DNA of 64,000 nucleotides, from NCBI GenBank assembly GCA_001910725.1, contig MJGA01000003.1, positions 1,984,001-2,048,000 on the forward strand. Reading direction: 5' to 3'. Positions 43,501 through 52,914 of the stretch are shown in pieces (the first letter of the stretch is position 1; the number at the start of each line of letters is the position of its first letter). Made by a program: the position numbers and the translations under genes. Below the pieces are notes generated by a model that had not been told where the DNA came from, did not search any database, and was given only the letters and a program-made list of their open reading frames with translations. This DNA comes from Phanerodontia chrysosporium. Taxonomy: Eukaryota; Basidiomycota; Agaricomycetes; Polyporales; Phanerochaetaceae.

Positions 43501-44349
43501 CGTCTCTTCGTCTCCCAGCGCCAAGACGACTGGGTCGATTGGCTCCCGATGGCTGAGTTCACCCTGAACTCACACGTGTCTAGTGCTACCGAGCGCACCC
43601 CCTTCGAGATAGTTTACGGCTACACACCGGACTTCACGATCCCGGCCGGCAAACACACCAAGGTTCCCGCTCTCGATGAGCGCCTAGACCGCATGGCTCA
43701 CGTTCGCAAAGAGGCCGAAGCTGCCCTGCGCCTAACCAAAGCCCGCATGAAAGAAGAGTACGAGGCCGCGAAGAAACGCGCCCACTCCTTCGAGGTCGGC
43801 GATCAGGTTTGGCTCAGCACGAAGGACCTCAGCATCGATCAGCCTTCGCCCAAGCTCGGCCCCCGCCAGCTGGGTCCGTTTAAGGTTCTAGAGAAGATCG
43901 GCGATCTGGACTATCGGCTCGAGCTCCCGAGCTGGCTGAAAATCCACCCGGTTTTCCATGTCAACCGCCTCAGCCCGTGGCACGATCAGGGCGTCGAGAA
44001 GCCTCTGCCTCCCAAACCTGTCAAGGTTGCCGGCGAAGAGGAATACGTCGTCGAGAAGGTCCTCGACAGCCGTATATATCGCCGCCAACTGCAGTACAAA
44101 GTCCGCTGGAAAGGCTACGGTCAAGCCGGCGACACGTGGGAAAAGGCAGACAACCTCAAGCACGCCAAAGCCCTAGTCAACAAGTTCCATCGCGAAAATC
44201 CGGAAGCGCCCCGCAAGCTCGCTGCCACCGCCTTCGAAGCCCTTGCCGCCTCTTTTCGCCCGTTCGTCACCGAAGTCGACGTCTCTCTCCTTCCTGCCTC
44301 CGATCGCGCTAAGGCCGATCTCGATTGGGAGGAGGGGCGCCACATCTGA
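40591..44349 (+). CDS. E2 Pol polyprotein with chromodomain
   Basis: Open from the frameshift site; the first methionine is at 40792 and gives 1185 residues. Order: aspartic protease (MIDSGATSLF), reverse transcriptase with VYLDDILIW (catalytic Asp pair near 41862-41870), RNase H (ETDASGYATGG, EIWDREMLAI, IWTDHQNLQY), integrase zinc module (H..H..CDQCQ), integrase core with Asp near 43173 (VGVDLI), Asp near 43360 (FSDRG) and Glu near 43468 (KVERKN), GPY/F-type module, and a C-terminal chromodomain (EEEYVVEKVLDSRIYRRQLQ, YKVRWKGYGQAGDTWE). The chromodomain places it among chromoviruses and may direct insertion to particular chromatin. No lesion is visible. Confidence 0.95.
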   Translation, partial: CLRGRSDAASSVPVSSSPDSTPAPSLEPQDISDSIRSCTISVLDPFSNHYRVPVKLTGINKTIRTPAMIDSGATSLFIHEDFCKQHKILTVPLKREITLYNIDGTKNEAGSITRRARLQLTVGSYTFKEEFLVTNIGPEDVILGLPWLKKWNPNINWETGDVQFQLRGGAKDTPVFGIHQIDANRSERREWLRAGIVEDAKDEVWILAGYTYSQAIAVEANREKYAKTFEELVPKEYHRHKKVFSEEESHRLPKHQPWDHAIDLVPDAPASIKSKVYPMSPIENEELQRFIDDALAKGYIVPSKSPIASPVFFIKKKDGKLRFIQDYRKLNDITVKNRYPLPLASDIIGKLQGAKIFTKFDVRWGYNNVRIKEGDEWKAAFVTNRGLFEPRVMYFGLCNSPATFQALMNHIFADLIAESKVAVYLDDILIWSNDLASHRKIVHEVLARLAKYDLYLRPEKCEFERSEIEYLGLLISEGQVGMDPGKVKAVAEWPTPKNLKDVRGFVGFANFYRRFIKDFSKICRPLHDLTKKDTPFNWGPAQAEAFETLKRAFTTQPVLAMWSIDRPTRVETDASGYATGGVIAQRNPEDGLWHPIAYRSQTMSPAERNYEIWDREMLAIIEALKDWRQFLEGLPEPFEIWTDHQNLQYWKTAQNLTRRQARWASYLAEYDFRIIHRPGKTHLLADPLSRPSSLHVSDEEDNRSQVVLKPELFKIAATAAFANPSPLEKRIRDCSEKEKEVADALQTLRTKGPRKLRNGVLEWEEDNGLLYYHGKVYVPNSAALRNDVIKSCHDAPTAGHPGKHTTLELVSRYYWWPRISADVSRYVLGCDQCQRYKSAPHPKATLQPHDVPSGPWEHVGVDLITQLPRDAKTKKDSIAVYVDHYSDQCHLVPVDSTITAAGMGDVHYTDIFRLHGLPRKIFSDRGPQFAAQYMRALYKRLGIATGLTTAYHPEGNGKVERKNQEVEKFLRLFVSQRQDDWVDWLPMAEFTLNSHVSSATERTPFEIVYGYTPDFTIPAGKHTKVPALDERLDRMAHVRKEAEAALRLTKARMKEEYEAAKKRAHSFEVGDQVWLSTKDLSIDQPSPKLGPRQLGPFKVLEKIGDLDYRLELPSWLKIHPVFHVNRLSPWHDQGVEKPLPPKPVKVAGEEEYVVEKVLDSRIYRRQLQYKVRWKGYGQAGDTWEKADNLKHAKALVNKFHRENPEAPRKLAATAFEALAASFRPFVTEVDVSLLPASDRAKADLDWEEGRHI

Positions 44350-44372
44350 CGACCTCGCGAGGACGCTCGGTT

Positions 44373-44387
44373 TTAGGAGGGGGGTAA
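44373..44387 (+). other. E2 polypurine tract
   Basis: AGGAGGGGGGTAA directly precedes the 3' LTR. This is the expected plus-strand primer site. The matching tract of E1 lies at 31019-31032 on the minus strand. Confidence 0.8.
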
Positions 44388-45083
44388 TGTCACGGATGTG
44401 ACGGCGCAGCCCTATTTTTCGCCGATTTTTGACTATTTTCCTCGATTAATCCAACGGGCGAGCAGCCCTCGCGCCGTCTGGAGTCCTAGCCGCCCACGCT
44501 CAGCGCCTGGCCGCTCAGCGCCAGCGCCCTGATGGCGCATCACCCCTAGACGCCAGCGCATCCCGCTGCGCGCTCAGACACTGCCTGGATCACCGGTCTG
44601 CCTTGCAACCGAGTCCCCGGATCACCGAGGAGGCACTGTCATCCCTGATGACTCCCCTCGCCGAGACACGCCGAGCTGATCAGCCTGATGACACAGCCTC
44701 GGCCCGACGCAGCCTCGAGACACTGCCAGCTGACACAGCCTCGTGACATAGCCCCAGCACAGCCTCGCCGCGCAGCCCGCGTCGCAGCCTCGCCGGCTAT
44801 GCTGAGCGCTGCCCATCAGCTTATGTAATCGTATAGCCTGCCCTAAAGGACCTGTAGTATATAAGGGTAGCTCCCCTCGCCCCTGTCCGTCATCTCGACC
44901 TCTTGGTCAATACGGACAGGTAAGCCCGATGTTTGTATTGTAGTTACAGTGCTAATATAACCTTGGTCAATACGGACAGCTGTACAAGTTTGTTCGTCGC
45001 CGCGTGACACGCTCCGCTGCGCCTCGTCGTCGACCTCCCCATTCGCCCTCCCTCGTGTAGCGTTGAGCCTCTGCTCCGCGACA
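44388..45083 (+). repeat. E2 3' LTR
   Basis: 696 bp, identical to the 5' LTR except for C at 44563. It is followed by the target copy GCACC (45084-45088) and the remaining 18 bp of E1's leader next to its LTR. Confidence 0.95.
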
Positions 45084-45106
45084 GCACCCAAAAGATCTCG
45101 ACCTAA

Positions 45107-45799
45107 TGTCGCGGAGCAAAGGCTCAACGCTGCACGAGGGAGGGCGAATGGGGAGGTCGACGACGAGGCGCAGCGGAGCGTGTCACGCGGTGATGAACAA
45201 ACTTGCACAGCTGTCCGTATTGACCAAGTTAACATTGAAAATAGTAAATACTACACATGGAGGCTTACCTGTCCGTATTGACCAAGAGGTCAAGATGACG
45301 GACAGGAGCGAGGGGAGCTACCCTTATATACTACAGTACTCTAGGGCAGGCTGTACGATTACCTAAGCTGATGGGCAGTGCTTGGCATAGCCAGCGAGGC
45401 TGCGACGCGAACTGCGCGGCGAGGCTGTGCGAAGGCTATGTCACGAGGCTGTGTCAGCTGGCAGTGTCTCGAGGCTGCGTCGGGCCGAGGCTGTGTCATC
45501 AGGCTGATCAGCTTGGCGTGTCTCAGCGAGGGAAGTCATCAGGGATGACAGTGTCTCCTTGGCGATCCGGGGAACCGGTTGCAAGGCAGACCGGTGATCC
45601 GGGCAGTGTCTGAGCGCGCAGCGGGATGCGCTGGCGTCTAGGGGTGATGCGCCATCAGGGCGCTGGCGCTGAATGGCCAGGCGCTGAGTGTGGGTGGCTA
45701 GGACTCCAGACGGCGCGAGGGCTGCTCGCTCGTTGGATTAATCGAGGAAAATGGCCAAAAATCGGCGAAAAATAGGGCGACACCGTCACATCCGTGACA
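45107..45799 (-). repeat. E1 5' LTR
   Basis: 693 bp, minus-strand orientation. The 45089-45106 stretch just left of it carries ATCTCGACCT, the plus-strand view of E1's self-complementary primer site. The segment between the doubled TGTCCGTATTGACCAAG motifs differs from all other copies. Confidence 0.9.
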
Positions 45800-45875
45800 A
45801 CGTCCTGGAGGACAGGGCCCTATGGTGGACGATACCAGGCTATTGTAAATATACACTTGTCGTTCTCTAGGTTGG

Positions 45876-46108
45876 CCTGTAGTATATAAGAGTAGCACTC
45901 CTTGCTTCTGTCTGTCATCTCGACCTCTTGGTCAATACAAACAGTTAAGCCCCCCACTTGTGTAGTAGTATAGTTTGTTAATATATCTTGGCCAATACGG
46001 ACAGCTGAACAAGTCTGTGTGTCGCTGCATGATCCGCTCTGCTGCGCCTTGTCGTCGACCTCCCCATTCGCCCTCCCTCGTGCAGCGTTGAGCCTTTGCT
46101 CCGCGACA
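45876..46108 (+). repeat. Truncated plus-strand LTR fragment of the E1/E2 family
   Basis: It runs from CCTGTAGTATATAAGAG to the LTR end CCGCGACA, about 233 bp, with many substitutions. It retains the promoter box, both TTGG-CAATAC motifs and the variable segment between them. The left part is missing; 45800-45875 is unique sequence. Confidence 0.8.
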
Positions 46109-46310
46109 CTCTCCCCCTCTGGCAAAGGCATATTGAATGGGTAGTAACCAAGTGAGTACGCAGTGAACTGCTCCTTGAATGCTTTTTGGAATTGCTTCAG
46201 ACTGACTTTTCGCCAGGGCTCAAAGTGCAAGTTCTTGCCATCTCATATTTCATCAATTGCAATCTGCACTAAGTACTTCCTGACTTTGTCAAAAGTCTTG
46301 GGGCACCTAA
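46109..46310 (-). pseudogene. Fragment of an unknown reading frame between LTRs
   Basis: On the minus strand this reads PKTFDKVRKYLVQIAIDEI, a TGA, DGKNLHFEPWRKVSLKQFQK, then FKEQFTAYSLGYYPFNMPLP up to the LTR fragment. The solo LTR with duplication CCTAA separates it from 55603 onward, where the same strand reads GPSVAEHIPKSV (about 55638-55603). I cannot name the parent; it may be host or another transposon. It is AT-rich and CpG-poor like the end of the EED-like gene. Confidence 0.45.
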
Positions 46311-46494
46311 TGTTGCGGAGCAAAGGCTCAACGCCGCACAAGGGAGGGCAAATGGGGAGGACGACCGACGAGGCGCGGCGGAGCGAGTCACGCAGCGACG
46401 TACAACTTGTTCAGCTGTCCATATTGACCAAGTTAATATTAGTGCTTGTAACTACAATACAATCTGGGGCTTACCTGTCCGTATTGACCAAGAG

Positions 46495-47026
46495 TGTCAA
46501 AGTAAACCCCGCTACTTACCTTAGTAGCTTAAGTGGGTTTGGACTTGACTGCGAGTGTGCGAGTGAAGTGGGTGAAAGACGAGGTAGATGATGCTGGGGA
46601 CTTAAGCCCAGCAGAGCCTGGTATATATACATAAAGGGGAGGATCCCTGGTACTACCCGAGACCCCTAATACTGCCCATCACATGCGCGATGGCGTGATG
46701 ATGGTACGATACTTGCCAAGACACTCCGGGCTCGGCGAAGTCTAAAGCCGAGTACCGGAAGTGTCCGGAACCTTCTACGCTATTCTAGAATACACTACCC
46801 GGACCCTGGGTCTGGCTACCTACTATACCCTTGTACCGGAGCGTCTACATCCTAGATAAGATAGAGATAAGATCCTCACATGACTCTGAGTCCATTCCCA
46901 GCACGTGACCAACACGTGACCGCGTTCTGACGCGTGCCTGTCCTAACCCTAGTCCATAACCCTAACCCCTAGCGCCTACTGGGCGCTTACGAGAATAAAA
47001 CCGTAGGGAATTAGAAAACTGTGACA
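46495..47026 (-). repeat. E3 3' LTR
   Basis: 532 bp. On the minus strand a TATATA box (46630-46622) lies about 30 bp before GCATCATCTA (46594-46585), the probable RNA start. Near its U3 end are CCCTAA-like units (46944-46972 on the plus strand) and the hairpin GCGCCTACTGGGCGC. Confidence 0.92.
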
Positions 47027-47066
47027 GTACCCCCTCTTCAGATTCGAACTCCCGAGAGAAGACTTT

Positions 47067-47500
47067 TTATTTTCCAGTGGATCCAAACCCGCCTGAGCCT
47101 CGATCAGTTGACTGTAGCGTTTCGACAACTTCTATGTCGACATCGGCAATTTTCTCCAAGATCAATTGAGCCGCCCTATCTCCAGTCATGACTGTGAAGT
47201 CACTGTCGCTTGTGTTAAGGAGTAGTATTTTGACGATACCCGTGTAGTCCCGGTCGATAACGCCTGCGCCGACATGAATGCCTTTGAGTGCAAGTCCTGA
47301 TCGTGGTGCAATTCGTCCATAGGTTCCAGTTGGAACTCGGATGTGAATGCCAGTGCTGATGAGTTTGTGGTCCCCTGCTGGAATTGTTGCGTCTTCTGCT
47401 GCATACAGGTCCCAGCCTGCTGCCTCGGTAGTGCTCTTGGATGGTGTCTTTCCACCATCTAGAACGATCTGAAGGGTTTCCTCTTCGTCGAGTTCTAAAC
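47067..47500 (-). other. dUTPase domain at the C-terminus of E3 Pol
   Basis: All five motifs of trimeric dUTPases are present in order: AGWDLYAAEDATIPAG, GRIAPRSGLALKG, GVIDRDYTGIVKI, GDRAAQLIL and RGSGGFGSTGK. The catalytic Asp of motif 3 and the P-loop-like motif 5 are intact. The enzyme would hydrolyse dUTP to dUMP and limit uracil in the element's cDNA. It follows the chromodomain with no stop between. Confidence 0.92.
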
Positions 47501-50500
47501 CGTCTGTTTCCATAGGTGCTTCTTCGTTCCGAACGCGCCAAAATTCCGCGATCTTCTCTTTAGCACCTTCCAGATTACTCTCTGGTTCCCATTTGTCTTC
47601 TTCTGGCCCATAACCCTTCCATCGAACCATGTACCAGTTTCGTTTTCTGACACGCCCGGTAGTCTTATGGTTGAGAATCTTCTCGACCTCGTACTCGAGC
47701 TCTCCGTCATGAACTTCTGGCTCTGGCGGTGCGGCTCGTTGGCCGACGATGGAGGGTGTAGAATAGGGGATTAATTTACTAGCGTGGAACACCGGGTGAT
47801 ATGCCCTGTATTGTGGAGGCAGTTTCACCTTAAAGGTTACTTTGGATAGTTGTTCGATGATTTCGAACGGTCCTAGGTACCTCGGTGTCAGTGTGCGTTG
47901 AGTGGTTTGGTAATCCTTTGAATTCAGCAGGACTTTGTCGCCGACTTTAAACGGCACTTCTTGCTTGTTCTGGTCGTAGTACCACTTCATACGGTCCGCT
48001 GCTAGTTGTAGGGCTGCTTTGGCCTTGTCTTGGGCATCTTGTCTAAGTCTGAATATCTCGTTCAAGTCTTTGCTTTTGGCTTGCTTGTTGAGAGTTGGTC
48101 CTGCCCGTGGGTGTCTACCATATTCTAGAAAGAACGGCGTGTCCTTTGTACTTTCGTGTGCTGCATTGTTGTAGGCGAATTCTGCGGTGGGCAGATAATC
48201 GACCCAGTCTTCGTGATTGACATTATCAGCGAAGCAGCGTAGGTACTGTTCTAGAACTTGATTTACTTGTTCTGTTTGACTGTCTGTCTGAGGGTGATAT
48301 GCCGTAGACATCGCTGACTCGATACCGAGTAGCTTACACCATTCTTGAAACAGTTCAGCCGCGAATTGAGTTCCTCTGTCTGAGATAATCTGCAAAGGTA
48401 GTCTGTGGATAGGGTAAATTCTATCCATCAGGATCTTTGCGAGATCTTTCGCAGAGAATTTGTTCGTTATCGCGAAGAAACGTACTCTCTTAGTGAGTCG
48501 GCATACAACGACTAGAATGGCATCCTTTCCTCTTGACGGCATCAACTGAGTAATCAAGTCGATGGTAATAACTTCCCAAGGTCCGTTAGGTACCTTGTTG
48601 GGCATGAGTTGTCCATAGGTCTGCTGTGTGCGATTCTTCATTCGCTGACACATGTCGCAGCCCGTGACATATTTCTTGACGAAACCAGACATTCCCGACC
48701 ACCAATAGTTTCGGGAGACAAGTTCATAGGTCTTCCACCTGCCTGGATGTCCGGCTGATGGGTGGTCGTGGTGCATTTGGACTACTCGTCGTCGTAAGTC
48801 CTCATTCTCATCCTTTGGTATGTAGATGTGTCCCCGGAAGAGTAGCAATCCATTCTCAAAGTTCCATTCCTCTAACGGTTTCTTGAACTCGCGTGGGCCT
48901 GATTTGAGTAACGATTGATAGTTCTTGGTGACTTCGTCGAATAGCAGAGCCTTCTTGACCTCTTGGAGCAGTAAATCGTCGTTTACTGGAGCGTCATGGG
49001 AGGCGTCGATCGCGCAGACTTCGAGCAGATTGGCGAAAAATTCTGGCTTCAGAAGAATATGGTCGCGATTATCGAGTTCTACCCCCTCTTCATGATCTGG
49101 TCTCCTGGACAGAGGGTCTTCAGCTTCCATTGTTTTACCCGGCTTGTGGTGTAGTGTGAAATGGAATCTTGTTAGGTATAGTGCCCAACGAGCGTGACGG
49201 CGAGACAATTTCTGGGCCTGCTTGAAATAAGTCAGGTTCTGGTGGTCTGACCATATCTCGAATTTCTCCGGATGTCCCTCTAGATAGTGCCTATACTCTT
49301 CTAACCCGCGGATTATGGCCAACATCTCCTTGTCGTATATCTCATAGTTCCTTTCGTGAACGTTGAGTGACTTGGAGTGGAAGGCTACCAGATGGTAAAG
49401 CTTATCGTTTGGGTCGAGTTGTGACAAAACCGAGCCGATCGCGAAGTCACTCGCGTCGGTAGAGAGCCTGAACGGATTAACGTTGTCCGGAATTCGTAGA
49501 ATTGGTGCAGAAGTGACCGCCTTTTTCAGGTCGTCAAACGCCTTCTGCTGGTCGGGGCCCCATTCCCATGGTTGATCCTTCTTGGTGAGTACCGTGAGTG
49601 GCTTCGTGATCTTCGCAAAGTCTTTAATAAACCTCGATAGAAATTCGCGAATCCAAGAAATGCCTGAACGTGCTTGACCTTGATCAGTACGGGCCACTCC
49701 GTTACGCCTGTGACTTTAGCAGGGTCCATTTCTACATGATTTTTGGATATAATCATGCCGAGATAGGCGAGTTTGTCCTTCTCGAATAGACACTTTTCTG
49801 CCTTTGCGAAGAGGTCGTTGTCTTCCAGTCGCTGCAACACTTCGTGTACGATCTTTCGATGTTCCTCGCGGTCATTGCCGAAGATGAGGATATCGTCGAG
49901 GTAGACCATAACCTTTTCTTGACGGATAAGGTCTTCGAAAATGTTGTTCATCATATTCTGGAATGTTACCGGTGCGTTTGCGAATCCAAAGTACATAACT
50001 TTGGCCTGGAATAAACTGTCCTTGGTTACGAAAGCCGTTTTCCACTCGTCACCTTCCTTGATGCGGACATTGTTATATCCCCATCGAAGGTCGATTTTTG
50101 TGAATATCGACGCCTGAGATAGTGCGTCGATCAAATCAGCGATGCGAGGGATAGGATAACGATTTTTCTTTGTGATTCCGTTCAAGGGGCGGTAATCCAT
50201 GCAAGGTCGCAAACTGCCATCGGCTTTCTTTATGAAAAAGAATGATGCAGCGATGGGTGACTTCGACTCTTCAATGTAGCCTTTTCGGCGTTCCTCACGA
50301 ATCCACTCGTCGAAAGACGAGCGTTGTCTCTGGTCTAGTGGGTATATCTTTCCGATTGGGGGCAACTTAGCTCCTTCCTCAAATTCGATGGCATGATCCC
50401 ATGGTTTGTGGGTGGGCATGCGTTCAGACTTGGTTTTACTGAATACGCTTTCGAACTTGTGAACCCAACTCGGTACCTGTGATTTCCATTGCGAGGTGTC

Positions 50501-51217
50501 GACTGTATCGTCGTCATCCTTTTCCAGGATGTCAGCGACAGCCTCGGCTTGCGTTCGTTCCTCTGGGTTACTGAAATCAACCCAGTTGATGTGGTGGGGA
50601 ATATCCTCTTCTCCAATATCGTCCAGTGAGAATTCCCAAGGTTGCTCTGGTTCGAGCTCTGCCAGCTCCTCGTTATTGCCGATTTCGATGTCGAGGGCTT
50701 GGACTTTCTGTGCCATGCTGGAGACTTTGCATGATTCAGAACATCTGGTGAACTCCCAATTGCCTTTTGCCCAGTCGATTTCTGGGTTATGCCGGTGTAG
50801 GAACTTATACCCTATGTACATGTCTTTGTCGTGCAAATCTGTCACGAGCAAGTACTGGGTGTGTTTGTGCGTTCCAATTTCCAAGTAGGCTCGCAGGGCG
50901 TGAGTGATTCGTTCTGCTTTATTGATCGTTCCATCCGCATTTTTTACTTCATACGGATTTGCCAACTTAATAGTTACCAGATTGTTCTTTTCGACGAAGC
51001 TGTGATTGATGAAACTTGTCGTGGCGCCTGAATCAACCAGGGCTTCTGCCTGCGCTTTTTTACCATACACCCACAGAGTAATAGGAAGTTTGAACGATAA
51101 TGATTTATTACGCGAGACGTTCAATACATCAATGTCAATTACTCTATCTACATCCAGTGTAGACTCGGCCGTGGGTACATGATCAGCGTTATTAACCTGT
51201 AGGACGCAGGGATCCAC
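47067..51217 (-). pseudogene. E3 pol: protease-RT-RNase H-integrase-chromodomain-dUTPase, one frameshift
   Basis: The frame 51217-49526 holds protease (LVDSGATTSF) and most of reverse transcriptase (VMVYLDDILIFG). The frame 49697-47067 holds the thumb/connection, RNase H (STDASDFAIGSVLS, IWSDHQNLTY), integrase with zinc module and DDE core (ITIDLITQL, ISDRGTQFAA, SQTEQVNQVL), and a chromodomain (YEVEKILNHKTTGRVRKRNW, MVRWKGYGPEEDKWEP). One base is missing near 49634 at the conserved NFYRRFIKDF. The last about 150 residues are a dUTPase. No -1 or +1 link from gag is obvious: an in-frame stop lies just above the pol frame. Confidence 0.9.
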
Positions 51218-51281
51218 TACAGGTCGTTGAGAAAATCCACTTTCCGGTCAGACGATTTCGCGCATTTAGCAGCTTGGGCCC

Positions 51282-52781
51282 TCATACGTGCACGCCTAGC
51301 TTCCCGCTCATCAACGGGTTCCTGGGGGGAGTCTGTTTCAACTCCTTCTCGTCCTCCTCCGTCCATTCGTGGATATGGACCGCATTGATGACGACTTCGT
51401 CGTCGGCCTCGAGTCCCGCGATCTCCTTCTCCAATTCGGCCATCCTGGCTTTCGCTTGATTGAAGGAGTTTTTCTTGGCAGCAATTGTTGCCACGTTCTT
51501 GCCTTTTCCTTGACTGTTACTCCCCCCGCTCGAGGAGGAGGCCTTGCCGTTGTTGTTGTTACCGGAGGACTGTTGCGGCTTCTGGTTCTTGAGCGAGAAG
51601 CAGTCCGAAGTGACGTGCATTTTTGCACGCGCGAACTTCTTCAGCTCAGTGCAAATGGCGCAGGGAGTTGAAACCTTTTTGGCTTCTTGTGAATTCGCCT
51701 GTTGTTTCCCCTTGCCTTTGCCCTTGCCCGTCTGAGCCGCGCTGATGTCCATTGCATTTGGGTCCGGTGTAGAACCCGAGCCGTGCGAGTTTCCCTTGCT
51801 GAAGATGTGCATCGCTGCGCAGTCGGGGTAGAGTTCCTTGTATGCCTCAACGAGATCCGTCATGAATTCCGACGCGGTTGTAGGCCAACTCGAGCGACCG
51901 CGACCCAGCACGAAGATGCCCAGCTTCTCCTCGACGTTGTCGTACAGCTTGTTAATCATATGCGCGTCCGTGAACGGCTTGCTGCTGTTGTCGAGGAGTA
52001 CCTTGAAGCGAACCGAGTAGTCGATGATGTCCTTCTGAAGGGCCGACTTGTCGTTGAGTAGCTTCTCGAGGTCCTTCGTTGCCGTGCGCGTAACATCCTT
52101 TTGACCGTAAACCGTCTGGAGACTAGCCCAGAAACTGTCGACCGAGCCCATGTCCTCGCCCCTGGCGTTCTTGTCCAGCAGTGGTTGCATCAGCTTCAGG
52201 GCTGGTTCGCGCAACAGGGACAACGCATTGACTATGCGCTGTTTGTCCGTCGTGATGCCCTGGGTGCTGTTCCAAAGTTCGACCAGATTTTTCCATTCCT
52301 CAAACTTCGTCGTATTCTTCTCGCCTGAGAAGAGCAGCGGTTGGGCGGACTTGGGGCGAGCAGGTGCGCCACCTCCTGAACCGATACCGGCTGGGAGGGC
52401 ATTCAACTGTTTGATCGCATTTTCTGCGAGCCCCCTGACGCCTTCCAGCGAGGTTTCCTGGACATAGGTGATTTTCTGGGTTTCGACCAGCTCATGGCGG
52501 ACTTCGTCCACCCTCTCCAGAATCGATGTCATAGCCGCGTTAAAAATGTTGAGGAACCCATCAAATAGGTGCCTCACGTGGGCCTCGTTCTGACGGGAGG
52601 CTTCAACAACCCCCGCGTAGATCGATTCTTGGATGAAGATCCTTTGGTTCTGCGATATTTCCTCTGGTGCTGCGACCGAGGAGATGGCCTGAACCGTGGT
52701 CTCATGAGAGAGTTGGATATTGTCCGATGACAAGTTGATGTCGGTCCAGTTGATTTGAGCGATTTGATCAGCGTCAGCCAT
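51282..52781 (-). CDS. E3 Gag
   Basis: 499 residues from MADADQIAQINWTDINLSS. A helical N-terminal domain and a capsid region (KFEEWKNLVELWNSTQGITT, LYDNVEEKLGIFVLGRGR) are followed by a Lys/Gln-rich basic part and a Cys/His cluster with CAIC and, further on, HVTSDC. This is not a standard CCHC knuckle. A coiled-coil-like end (KARMAELEKEIAGLEADDEV) precedes the stop. Open throughout. Confidence 0.85.
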   Translation of the reverse strand: MADADQIAQINWTDINLSSDNIQLSHETTVQAISSVAAPEEISQNQRIFIQESIYAGVVEASRQNEAHVRHLFDGFLNIFNAAMTSILERVDEVRHELVETQKITYVQETSLEGVRGLAENAIKQLNALPAGIGSGGGAPARPKSAQPLLFSGEKNTTKFEEWKNLVELWNSTQGITTDKQRIVNALSLLREPALKLMQPLLDKNARGEDMGSVDSFWASLQTVYGQKDVTRTATKDLEKLLNDKSALQKDIIDYSVRFKVLLDNSSKPFTDAHMINKLYDNVEEKLGIFVLGRGRSSWPTTASEFMTDLVEAYKELYPDCAAMHIFSKGNSHGSGSTPDPNAMDISAAQTGKGKGKGKQQANSQEAKKVSTPCAICTELKKFARAKMHVTSDCFSLKNQKPQQSSGNNNNGKASSSSGGSNSQGKGKNVATIAAKKNSFNQAKARMAELEKEIAGLEADDEVVINAVHIHEWTEEDEKELKQTPPRNPLMSGKLGVHV

Positions 52782-52914
52782 TGTTTCTTAGTCAAAAGGT
52801 ATGTTAGTACAAATTCTTTCCACTTTTACAGTTGGAAAGTAAGGAAAACTCTTATGTATCACACAGAAGTTCAGTATCAGGTGGAGTTTTTATTGCATCG
52901 GGTTACAGGTGAAT

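Larger units (their letters stand above)
37349..45083 (+). mobile_element. Inner, young Ty3/Gypsy chromovirus E2
   Basis: 7735 bp, plus strand, with 696-bp LTRs at 37349-38044 and 44388-45083 that differ at one position (T37524 versus C44563). Target duplication GCACC lies at 37344-37348 and 45084-45088. The target is the leader of E1, just after its primer-binding site. Pol is fully open; gag has a one-base deletion near its start. Order: LTR, primer site, AUG-free leader with a long open frame, gag, pol with chromodomain, polypurine tract, LTR. Confidence 0.95.
30337..45799 (-). mobile_element. Outer Ty3/Gypsy chromovirus E1, interrupted by E2
   Basis: The element reads on the minus strand: 5' LTR 45799-45107, primer-site region 45106-45089, then (after the inserted E2 and its duplicated target) leader, gag, pol and 3' LTR 31018-30337. 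Without E2 and one target copy it is about 7.7 kb. It is closely related to E2 throughout. Pol has a nonsense codon, the upstream reading frame is shifted, and the two LTRs differ visibly, so it is the older copy. No target duplication is evident: TCTAG lies left and ACGTC right. Confidence 0.92.
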
